Positions 25,160-32,909 of a stretch of 64,000 bases of DNA are shown piece by piece. Source of the stretch: Desulfitobacterium chlororespirans DSM 11544 (GTDB taxonomy: Bacteria > Bacillota > Desulfitobacteriia > Desulfitobacteriales > Desulfitobacteriaceae). The stretch spans positions 1 to 64,000 of the forward strand of contig NZ_FRDN01000006.1 in assembly GCF_900143285.1 (NCBI RefSeq), in the 5' to 3' direction. A program made the translations under genes and the position numbers. Below the pieces are notes generated by a model that worked only from the letters and a program-made list of their open reading frames with translations, had not been told where the DNA came from and searched no databases. Position 1 is the first letter of the stretch, and every line of letters begins with the position of its first letter.

Positions 25160-27751
25160 TTAAATTACTTTGGGAACTTGCTGAGGCTTCAAATAATCAG
25201 GGATCAACTGAGCACCTTGGTATTTTTCAAAATTACAAACATAGTTGTTGTAGCCACTGACCCCTAAATTACTTGTCGTCGGACCGCAAAGAACATTGTC
25301 CGTACCGGCCATATCAATGCCGGTCTTTTCATCGATATCTACCCAGGTACCATGGGGCAGCTCAACGATACCGGGCATCGTGGTATCCGATACACTGGCT
25401 TGACGCAAAGTCTTACCGTGAGCATTCCACACCAGTACCGTATCACCGGTTTTGATGTCTTTCTTCTCAGCATCCTGCCTGTTAAGAAATACCGGATTGA
25501 GACAAGCCTCTCTGAGCCATGGCAGATTATCCTGGTTGCAATGGGTGCGCCGCAGATAGTGAGGATTCGTCACGACATAAGGGTAGTCACCTTTCACCTG
25601 ATTTTCCCAATCACTAAAGGTCGCTTCATAGCATTCAGGCGCTACCGTATGGGAGGGATAAGGCTTGAAGGTCATATTAGCGATGCCTGTATTATTGAGA
25701 GTGTCTGCTTTCCAATCACTGTAAATTTCAAACTTACCGCTTGCCGATGTCAAAGGATTATTTTCCGGATCTTTTATAAAGTCCTCATAGGCGTAATATC
25801 CGTAATTATCTCCTTCATGCCGCTCGACCTGGTAAGCGCCCCGCTCTATAAATTCCTGCAAGCCAATTCTTCCCGCTTGGGGCTCACCCTTTACCCCCCA
25901 CTTGACAATATCATCGGCGGTAATCGTTACAAGGGGGCTGTATGATTTTCCATCTTCTGAAATAACAGTGCTGCCTGCTATTTGATTGAAGAATTGTTGT
26001 TTCTCATCAATAGGGAAAACCTGCTCGACATCGACGCCTAAACGCTTGGCCAATTCAACGGCAATCCATTGATCTGACTTTGCTTCATAAAGGGGTTCGA
26101 TAACCTGGGAGTAAACGAGGATTGCTTCTTTGTCAAAGGTCATCACGACTCCCGGTCTTTCCCATTGGGTTGTAATAGGCAAAATAATATCTGAGTATTT
26201 AGCCTGGGTATTGAAATTAAAAGTCTGGGTTACAACAAAGTCCACCTTGCGATGCGCTTCAATGCCGTATGTCATAGAAGGAATACCTTGAAGTGTCGCT
26301 TTATCTTCAGTATAGAGAACACGGATATCTATATCCCTCCATTCTCCAGGCAGCCATTCCATATTACCTGTGTAAAGATATTTCCCATCAAGGATAGACT
26401 TCCATAAATTCGGGCCATTAATGCAATCTTTAACAGGGTTATTAACTTTCGGAAGTCCGGAACTTCCTGCTTTCACTAAAGCCGGTCCTGCATTTGACTG
26501 CCCTTTATAGGCGTTTCCGCAGGCATGTCCAGGCTTGCCTACATGTCCGGTCATAAACCCAATTGTAGAAAATATCTGTGGAAAATCTTCAGAACCTGCA
26601 CATCTTGCCGGTGCAGTACCATGGAGCATTGTCACTTTATTGTCTTTACGTATCTTTCGCGCGTAAAAAATAATATCCGCTACCGGTGTGCCACATAGTT
26701 TACTTGCCCAGGCGGGAGTTTTAGGAATACTATCATACTTGCCAAGAACATAGTCTTTAAAGTTTTCATTTAGCTTTGCACCCTCAGGCATATGGTCTGC
26801 ATCAAATCCTAAGGTACATCGATTCAGACACTCCCAATCAATGAGCGGATTACTGACGGGATCATCTTCAGTAATCAGGGTATAAGCAACCGCTAACAAA
26901 AATGCCGTATCTGTGCCGGCGTGAACAGGAATCCACTTGGCATCCAAAGCTGCCGCAATGGCATTGTAATTAGGACCAACAGAAATAAATTCTGCACCTG
27001 CTTTTTTGGCCTGTAAAAAGCTATAAGAATATAAACCAGCAGTAGACCAAGCGGAATTTGCTCCCATTAAAATAATGACATCTGATTTTCTTAGATCAAA
27101 ACGATCATTGGCAGTCTGCATACCCTGCTTTAACATACCAATTTTTTCCCAAGGAAAATAGTATGTGCCCAGTGACGTTGTATCCCAATGCGTCGTTGTT
27201 CCTCCGTACGCATACAGTACATTTTTCGTCCAACCGCTACGGGCAAAGCTCATAATGGATTGAGGGCCATAATTTTCCTTCGCCTTTTTGATCTCCGCCG
27301 CCACATAATTCAGGGCTTCATCCCATGAGATACGTTCCCATTCATCTTTGCCACGCAAACTTTTGTCTCCACCACCAGGCTGCCAGTGTTTTCTTTTTAA
27401 AGGATATTTGATCCGATCGGCACCCAAAACATCCTGCTGCTGCGAACGGCCGCGCAAACAGGCTCTTTGCTGTGGATATTCAGGGCTGTCAGGGTGCGTG
27501 TCGTCAGTTTTTTGACGGATTACCATGCCCTCTTTCACCAGAGCCTTATTGACGCAGCGACCGCCGCAATTATGCCAACAAGCAGAAGAAACCCATTTCT
27601 CGCCATTATCCAAGGCAGCATCTACGCCTACAGTGCTTAATGAATTGCTGCAGCCAGCCAAAGATAGACTGGCAGCAGCTGCGGCACTCGCTTTAATAAA
27701 ATTTCTCCGGCTAATACTTAAACCAGCAGCTTTGCCCACAAAATCAGCCAT
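25160..27751 (-). CDS. Molybdopterin oxidoreductase catalytic subunit (DMSO reductase family), operon A
   Basis: An 863-residue Tat-exported enzyme. Twin-arginine signal SISRRNFIKA ends in a lipobox-like LAGC. An N-terminal [4Fe-4S] motif is CWHNCGGRC with a fourth Cys in RACLRGRS. Molybdopterin-binding blocks include DEWERISWDEALNYVA and the C-terminal domain (GDTVLVWNAHGK). The expected Mo ligand is the Ser in HWDTTSLGTY, aligned with the YGTYS of DmsA. The terminal acceptor is unknown. First gene of operon A; the shared regulatory elements lie at 27879-27940. No chaperone gene is next to it except torD at 28028, across the promoter region. Confidence 0.9.
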   Translation of the reverse strand: MADFVGKAAGLSISRRNFIKASAAAAASLSLAGCSNSLSTVGVDAALDNGEKWVSSACWHNCGGRCVNKALVKEGMVIRQKTDDTHPDSPEYPQQRACLRGRSQQQDVLGADRIKYPLKRKHWQPGGGDKSLRGKDEWERISWDEALNYVAAEIKKAKENYGPQSIMSFARSGWTKNVLYAYGGTTTHWDTTSLGTYYFPWEKIGMLKQGMQTANDRFDLRKSDVIILMGANSAWSTAGLYSYSFLQAKKAGAEFISVGPNYNAIAAALDAKWIPVHAGTDTAFLLAVAYTLITEDDPVSNPLIDWECLNRCTLGFDADHMPEGAKLNENFKDYVLGKYDSIPKTPAWASKLCGTPVADIIFYARKIRKDNKVTMLHGTAPARCAGSEDFPQIFSTIGFMTGHVGKPGHACGNAYKGQSNAGPALVKAGSSGLPKVNNPVKDCINGPNLWKSILDGKYLYTGNMEWLPGEWRDIDIRVLYTEDKATLQGIPSMTYGIEAHRKVDFVVTQTFNFNTQAKYSDIILPITTQWERPGVVMTFDKEAILVYSQVIEPLYEAKSDQWIAVELAKRLGVDVEQVFPIDEKQQFFNQIAGSTVISEDGKSYSPLVTITADDIVKWGVKGEPQAGRIGLQEFIERGAYQVERHEGDNYGYYAYEDFIKDPENNPLTSASGKFEIYSDWKADTLNNTGIANMTFKPYPSHTVAPECYEATFSDWENQVKGDYPYVVTNPHYLRRTHCNQDNLPWLREACLNPVFLNRQDAEKKDIKTGDTVLVWNAHGKTLRQASVSDTTMPGIVELPHGTWVDIDEKTGIDMAGTDNVLCGPTTSNLGVSGYNNYVCNFEKYQGAQLIPDYLKPQQVPKVI

Positions 27752-27878
27752 ACACTTTTAAACCTCCCTTAAACTAGTCATACTTCATTGATCCCCTCAA
27801 GGACTATGGATCGCCTTCCTTCAATTTATGTTTTTATCACATCCCAGCCATTGCGTCAGGCTTTGCATGTGTAGATAT

Positions 27879-27940
27879 TAACAAATAGCGAACCCTAATT
27901 CTATTTAAAAAAGGTTTCACTTTGATTAATTTTTGTAAAT
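27879..27940 (-). promoter_or_regulatory. Shared regulatory region, operon A
   Basis: Reading towards the operon: TTTAC-AAAA-ATTAA (27939-27926), AATAGAATT (27905-27897), and ATTTGTTA (27886-27879), the last two 10 bases apart. The same elements in the same order and spacing precede operons B and C. Confidence 0.6.
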
Positions 27941-27958
27941 GATTGTAATGAAGACAGG

Positions 27959-27993
27959 AAAAGGGATCCCTCCATTTTAGAAAGGATCCCTTT
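27959..27993 (-). terminator. Hairpin downstream of torD
   Basis: AAAGGGATCCCT / AAAGGATCCCTTT stem; a relative of the hairpins at 21571 and 22636. Confidence 0.6.
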
Positions 27994-28027
27994 GCTGTTT
28001 GATTTCCTCACAGAGATTTGCTCAACC

Positions 28028-28714
28028 TTAAAGTGCCGTTAACTCATCCAAAAGCTCGGCATCTATCTTGACGATATGCTTGGTCAGATCGGCCATCGGC
28101 GGATAAAAGTAATGGGTCTTGCTTTTTTGAATGTCCTGAGCGAAATCGCCAATCCAGAGGAGCAGATGATCACGCAGAAAGGCTTGTTGATCTGTGAGGA
28201 TAGCTTTCATCTCCTCCAGCCGGCCCTGATCGAAATGGTCCTGGGCCACTTGCGATAGGTGAGCCATAAAATCCAGCTCCAGGCCAAGATGATCATCAGC
28301 TTCATGAGGGTAGTTGGAGGGCAGGAAGCTATATTTCAAATAAGCGCGGCGGACATTTAAAGTGCTTTCCTGGAACAGAACCCGCTCCTTGGTGAGATAA
28401 ACGGATTCCCAGGGAGGGGCAGGCAGGTTGTTGGGGCCAATGAACAAATAAGTATATTCACTTTTCAGTTTGTCCATAGTTTGCTCAGGTTCAGCCGCCA
28501 AGGCCCGGGCCACCTCACTTAAAACCTCGAAATGCTGATCAAAGAGGTGTTCATCTTCCTGAAGCAGGAGCTGCAGGGCTTCCCGGGTATGGGGGTCTGT
28601 CACAACCTTTAATACTTCGGCCTGGGGTTCGCCGCCGAAGATCCGCTGCAATAATCTATAGAGATAACTTCGGTTGGCCAGCAAGATTGCGATTGCCTCA
28701 TTTTGTTGATTCAT
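28028..28714 (-). CDS. TorD/DmsD family molybdoenzyme chaperone
   Basis: A 228-residue, all-helical cytoplasmic chaperone of the TorD/DmsD/NarJ family. These bind the Tat signal and apo-form of DMSO-reductase-type enzymes until the cofactor is inserted. Visible: YTYLFIGPNNLPAPPWESVYL (family core with the P-P-x-E-S block) and DHLGLELDFMAHL. It is the only chaperone gene in the window and could serve all three operons. It lies downstream of the kinase and response regulator of locus B. The equivalent spot in locus A has no copy. Confidence 0.9.
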   Translation of the reverse strand: MNQQNEAIAILLANRSYLYRLLQRIFGGEPQAEVLKVVTDPHTREALQLLLQEDEHLFDQHFEVLSEVARALAAEPEQTMDKLKSEYTYLFIGPNNLPAPPWESVYLTKERVLFQESTLNVRRAYLKYSFLPSNYPHEADDHLGLELDFMAHLSQVAQDHFDQGRLEEMKAILTDQQAFLRDHLLLWIGDFAQDIQKSKTHYFYPPMADLTKHIVKIDAELLDELTAL

Positions 28715-28846
28715 TTCTTATACCACCTATCCATCTTAATCCTCTTACTGTGAGTCCACAATGTCTTTACTTTTCTATAGTATAATGTTCGCTGCCCACT
28801 TTCAACATCTGCCGCAGCTTCAACTTGCCGGGACTTGGCGCCCCGC

Positions 28847-29545
28847 TCACTCTTTCTCACCGAATTTATAGCCCACGCCCCAGACGGTCTGCAGGTATTT
28901 GGGTTTGGAAGGATCCTCTTCAATCTTCTCCCGGATCTTGCGGATAAAAACGGCGATACCGGTCAGCTCCCCCACATAGTCCTCCCCCCACACATAGGTC
29001 AGAAGCTGCTCCCGGGTAAACACTTCCCCGGGATGGCTGGCCATATAGGCCAGAATCTTAAATTCTTTAGGTGTCAGCTCCACACGTTTGCCTTTCAAGC
29101 GAGCCTCATAACGCTTGAAAAGGATCTCCAGCTCCCCCAGCTTGACGCTTTCTTTCTCTGCCTCACCGGCTCCGCCGGTTTGATGCTCCCGCCGGCGCAG
29201 CAAGGCCTCGATGCGCAGGGATAACTCCAAAGTGCTGAAGGGCTTGACAAGATAATCATCGGCTCCCGCCTTAAAACCCACACTTTTGTCCACAATATCT
29301 CCCTTGGCAGACAAAATAATGATGGGGACATTGCTGCCCTTTTTGCGCAGCTGAGTACACACATCAAAGCCGTTGAGTTTCGGCATCATGACATCCAGAA
29401 TCACCAGGTCGGGATTCTCCGCTTCAAACACAACCAAGGCCTCCGCACCATCCGCTGCATAGCAAAAATCATAGCCGTCTTCTGTGACAATATGCTCCAC
29501 GACAATACGTATGCTCTCTTCATCATCAGCTAGCATAATCTTCAT
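28847..29545 (-). CDS. OmpR/PhoB-type response regulator, locus B
   Basis: A 232-residue receiver plus winged-helix regulator: LADDEES, LVILDVMMPKLNGFD, DDYLVKPFSTLEL, then KRVELTPKEFKILAYMASHPG and TGIAVFIRKIREKIEEDP. Nearly the same as the orphan at 22818. It follows the haem-motif kinase at 29672, separated by an 8-bp tandem repeat tract, and precedes torD. Likely controls the reductase operons; AATAGAATT/ATTTGTTA pairs upstream of them are candidate sites. Confidence 0.92.
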   Translation of the reverse strand: MKIMLADDEESIRIVVEHIVTEDGYDFCYAADGAEALVVFEAENPDLVILDVMMPKLNGFDVCTQLRKKGSNVPIIILSAKGDIVDKSVGFKAGADDYLVKPFSTLELSLRIEALLRRREHQTGGAGEAEKESVKLGELEILFKRYEARLKGKRVELTPKEFKILAYMASHPGEVFTREQLLTYVWGEDYVGELTGIAVFIRKIREKIEEDPSKPKYLQTVWGVGYKFGEKE

Positions 29546-29577
29546 CCTCTATCGCCCCTTTCTCTGCCCCATCCTAA

Positions 29578-29665
29578 CCGGATACCCGGATGCCCGAGTA
29601 TCCGAATGCCCAGATACCCAAATGCCCGGATAACTAAATAACCAAATAACCGGATAATCAGGTAC
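29578..29665. repeat. 8-bp tandem repeat tract, eleven copies
   Basis: Eleven consecutive degenerate 8-mers of the type CCGGATAC/CCGGATGC/CCAAATAA fill 29578-29665 between the kinase stop (29672) and the response regulator start (29545). The copy number sets the spacing within the kinase-regulator transcript. Not a CRISPR: there are no spacers. Confidence 0.8.
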
Positions 29666-29671
29666 CCGTGT

Positions 29672-31357
29672 TTAGAAGTCCAGGTGATGCCAGTCCTCTT
29701 TATCCTCTCCCGCCGGAAGTCCTACGGTGAACAAACTCCCGACCTTCAGCTCACTGACGACTTTGATCCAGCCTCCGTGCAGTTCCGCCAACTCCTTAGC
29801 CAAGGCCAAGCCCAGGCCACTGCCATTATACTGACGGTGGATGGAGGAGTCGCTCTGCACAAATTTCTCAAAGATATAAGGCTGATCCTCTTTGCGGATA
29901 CCGATGCCATTATCCTGAACATTGATCAGCACTTCATTGCGCTCCTGGTCATAGGCCACCCAGACTTTGATCTCTCCGCCCTCAGGAGTGAATTTCAAAG
30001 CATTGCTGAGTAGGTTCTCCACAATCCGCCTTAATCCTTCCCTGTCTCCCTCAATGACGGGAACGTCCGAGTGCAGGACACTGGAATACTGGATACTCTT
30101 CTTCTCGATTAATGGTTCAATAACGCTTTCCACGGCATTGATCACATCGACAAGATCGATGGGTTCGATGATCAGTTCTTGTTTCCCCGCTTCGATCCGG
30201 GCGATTTCCAGGATATTGTTGATCATGCGCAAAAGAACCTGGCTATTGTCTCTGATCTCCTGGGTGATTTTCTGTTCTTTAGGACATTTGCCTTCCCTTG
30301 CTTTTTCCAGAACCTCGGCAAAGGCAATGATCGAAGTCAAAGGAGTGCGCAGTTCATGGCTGATAATAGCCAGAAAATCCGATTTATATTGATTATCTTC
30401 ACGCAAGCGCCGATTGGCTTCCTCCAGCTGGATCTGCTGGGATTCCAGAATATCGTTGGCCCGGGCTAAATCCTGGGTCCTCAGCTCGACTTTGTTCTCC
30501 AGGTCGTCATATAACATCTGCAGTTCCTGGGTCATGATCTCAAAATGGTCTGACAGATCCCGAATTTCCCCCTGAGCATCAATATCCTTTAAATCAACCT
30601 TTAAGTCTCCTGTTTTAACATGTTCTATGGCATCCTTCAGCTGATTGAGGGGTCTGGTCACCAGCTTGGACATCGCGTAATAGATGACCATGATAATACT
30701 CAAGGTAAGCAAGGAGATATAACCGACTTGTTTGACCACATTGGATTGAATATTTTCCGTATACATATCTGTGGGCATGACAATGCTGACAATGCCGGCT
30801 AAGTCCCCTATTTTCCAGCCCTCTTTAGGATAGCCCAGAATGTCCAGCTCACCGGCGGGTTCCCCATGGCATTCCAGACAATTTTCTTCGATGCGCATGG
30901 GTGCGGTATAACGAAAAGCATCTTTCCCCGCATATCCCGACACTTTATAGAATTCACTTGTCTTCACATCAGCGGCAAAGAGGGTGAGAGCTTCCAATTC
31001 AAACTCATCAGGGATATCGGCTTTATTGCGGGGATTGAAATTCGTATAGCGGATAGTATACCCTGTTTTTTTGCCAAATAGTTTGCCAATGCTCTTGCCG
31101 ACCAGGGAACAATGGAGTTTCTTAAAATTATATTCCCCATTGGCGTCATAGTTAATGACATCCTGATTGATCACCATGAATTCCCAGGCGGCCTCCATCT
31201 GCTGGGAGAGGACATAGGCTTTTTCATGCATTTCCCTTTCAGCTTGCTTTTGTTGAGTCATCCAAATCCAGACCACATTCATAAGCAGGGAAACCGCCAA
31301 AATACCTACCAATAATATAACAAAGCGGGTTCTGATCCGAACATTGCTGAGACCCAA
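29672..31357 (-). CDS. Sensor histidine kinase with haem-type (CxxCH) DUF3365/Tll0287-like sensor domain
   Basis: A 561-residue kinase: membrane segment near 10-32, extracytoplasmic DUF3365-like domain with the c-type haem motif CLECH at 160-164, second membrane segment, HAMP, coiled coil (LRTQDLARANDILESQQIQL), HisKA with FLAIISHELRTPLTSI, and HATPase with NLLSNALKFTPEGG, VQDNGIGI and GSGLGLALAKELAELHGG. A covalently bound haem outside the membrane suits sensing of redox, oxygen or a haem ligand. The TTG at 31357 is chosen: GGGGGTG is 6 bases upstream and an extended -10 lies at 31391-31399, which excludes the open frame from 31411. Confidence 0.88.
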   Translation of the reverse strand: MGLSNVRIRTRFVILLVGILAVSLLMNVVWIWMTQQKQAEREMHEKAYVLSQQMEAAWEFMVINQDVINYDANGEYNFKKLHCSLVGKSIGKLFGKKTGYTIRYTNFNPRNKADIPDEFELEALTLFAADVKTSEFYKVSGYAGKDAFRYTAPMRIEENCLECHGEPAGELDILGYPKEGWKIGDLAGIVSIVMPTDMYTENIQSNVVKQVGYISLLTLSIIMVIYYAMSKLVTRPLNQLKDAIEHVKTGDLKVDLKDIDAQGEIRDLSDHFEIMTQELQMLYDDLENKVELRTQDLARANDILESQQIQLEEANRRLREDNQYKSDFLAIISHELRTPLTSIIAFAEVLEKAREGKCPKEQKITQEIRDNSQVLLRMINNILEIARIEAGKQELIIEPIDLVDVINAVESVIEPLIEKKSIQYSSVLHSDVPVIEGDREGLRRIVENLLSNALKFTPEGGEIKVWVAYDQERNEVLINVQDNGIGIRKEDQPYIFEKFVQSDSSIHRQYNGSGLGLALAKELAELHGGWIKVVSELKVGSLFTVGLPAGEDKEDWHHLDF

Positions 31358-31390
31358 CCTTTTCACCCCCGGCAGTTTCAATGTAGTTTC

Positions 31391-31399
31391 ATTATAGCA
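31391..31399 (-). promoter_or_regulatory. Extended -10 promoter of the sensor kinase
   Basis: TGC-TATAAT on the minus strand (31399-31391), just after the terminator of operon B; transcription would start near 31384. Confidence 0.55.
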
Positions 31400-31409
31400 G
31401 TTTATTGCC

Positions 31410-31441
31410 AAAAAGGAGTATCTCTTCCGATACTCCTTTTT
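31410..31441 (-). terminator. Terminator after reductase operon B
   Basis: AAAAAGGAGTATC / GATACTCCTTTTT perfect stem with a 6-base loop. Confidence 0.75.
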
Positions 31442-31477
31442 AGCTCTTACTCATTGTTCTCATGTTTGCAAAGGAAA

Positions 31478-32314
31478 TTAAGTCAACCCTACTCCGGATA
31501 CCACCATGGCGGCATAGAATACATATCTTCCCACCACTTGACCGACCAGAATCAAGGCTGCGCCGCCGGCAACAACACCGGACACGGATTTACTCTGTTC
31601 ATCCTTGGCCTGCCAAAGCACCAATCCGGCTCCGGCGAGAATGAACAGCCATTTGATGGCTACGGCCGTTTTCAGACTGCCGAGAATCATCAGACTGGCT
31701 TGGAGAGCGGTACCGCTGCCCGCCACCCCTAAAGAGATGAGGTAAGGGACGACCACCGCTACCTGAACAGCGACAACGGCTGCCACAGTCAAAGCCACGA
31801 TCTTCTTCATCTTTCCCGCTTCTTTCTGGCTCAGCACCAGGAAGAGCATGGCTCCCATGGATAGGGCGGCGGCATAGAACTCGATAGTGGTGGCGGCGCC
31901 TTGCCATACCGGCACACTGGCCGAGCTGTAAATCTTGGCCATGGCAAAGACATCGATCAGACCCGCCAGGGCAGCCCCTGCGGATAAGCCGGTGATGGCT
32001 CCTGACGCTTGAGGTTTAACATAAAGGAGTACAGCCGCCACAACGGTTAACCCCACGAAAATCGCCGTAAACCAGATCTCGCGGCTGAGCCAGGAGCTCC
32101 CGAATTGAAACAGGGCATTCATGGCGCTCAAAGGGCGTCCCAAGTGCAGCAGCGAGGCCAGCATACCGATGATCCCCAGGCCTGTCGCTGTGAGCAGGGC
32201 GTTTTTGAATACCCCTTCTTTATTCATGAGCCGGCCGATGGCCACAAAAAGCATAATGCCTACAGCGGCTTGGATACAGATGGAAAACACGGTCAAAGCA
32301 AAATGTTCACCCAC
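31478..32314 (-). CDS. DmsC-type membrane anchor, operon B
   Basis: A 278-residue polytopic anchor, nearly identical to the anchor of operon C (starts MGEHFALTVFSICIQAAVGI; blocks LHLGRPLSAMNALFQFGSSW and LSKSVSG-type tail, here EQSKSVSG). Expected to take electrons from menaquinol. Three bases separate it from the Fe-S subunit gene. Operon B ends at the terminator at 31410; the sensor kinase is a separate unit. Confidence 0.9.
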   Translation of the reverse strand: MGEHFALTVFSICIQAAVGIMLFVAIGRLMNKEGVFKNALLTATGLGIIGMLASLLHLGRPLSAMNALFQFGSSWLSREIWFTAIFVGLTVVAAVLLYVKPQASGAITGLSAGAALAGLIDVFAMAKIYSSASVPVWQGAATTIEFYAAALSMGAMLFLVLSQKEAGKMKKIVALTVAAVVAVQVAVVVPYLISLGVAGSGTALQASLMILGSLKTAVAIKWLFILAGAGLVLWQAKDEQSKSVSGVVAGGAALILVGQVVGRYVFYAAMVVSGVGLT

Positions 32315-32317
32315 CGG

Positions 32318-32896
32318 TTACACCTCCCTTTTCTTATAGGTTTGATTGAGTGCTTCGTTTTTGGGCTTAATTAAGAAGGATGGGTTGGTTTGGGAGGCGC
32401 TGGGAAGGACGGGCAGTTCTCTGACCAGATCATTGCCATATTCTGCTTTCAGCTCATCCAAATCGCCGAATTTTAAACAGCGCATAACACAGGCGTCCAC
32501 ACAGGCGGGATTTTGTCCGTCTTCCCGCAAATCCTTACAGGAATCACATTTTCCCACAATATTTTTTCCTTCTAAATATTGGGGAACGCTGTAAGGGCAG
32601 TTCCAGACGCAATACTTACAACCAATACACATATCTTTATCATGTTGAACGGTGCCGTCTTCACCGAAATGCATGGCTCCGGTGGGGCATCCTTTAACAC
32701 ATTTGGCTTCCTTGCAGTGGTTGCAGCTCATGGAAAGATAATAGGCATAGGGCTTGGGAAACTTGCCGCCTTCAAATTCGTGGACACGGCGGAAGAGAGT
32801 CCCCACTTCCAAGTTGTTTCTATCTTTACAAGCTATTTGGCAGGTTTTACAGCCTACACAAGCATTTTGATCATAATAAAATCCTAGCTGTCCCAT
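32318..32896 (-). CDS. DmsB-type four-cluster Fe-S subunit, operon B
   Basis: A 192-residue subunit. Four Cys groups are intact: CVGCKTCQIAC, CNHCKEAKCVKGC, CIGCKYCVWNC, CDSCKDLREDGQNPACVDAC. Same length as the A and C homologues. Transfers electrons between the anchor at 31478 and the catalytic subunit at 32910. Confidence 0.93.
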   Translation of the reverse strand: MGQLGFYYDQNACVGCKTCQIACKDRNNLEVGTLFRRVHEFEGGKFPKPYAYYLSMSCNHCKEAKCVKGCPTGAMHFGEDGTVQHDKDMCIGCKYCVWNCPYSVPQYLEGKNIVGKCDSCKDLREDGQNPACVDACVMRCLKFGDLDELKAEYGNDLVRELPVLPSASQTNPSFLIKPKNEALNQTYKKREV

Positions 32897-32909
32897 TGAT
32901 TAACACCTC

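Noticed and set aside
29578-29665. CRISPR array
   Set aside because: Eight-base units without spacers and no cas genes.
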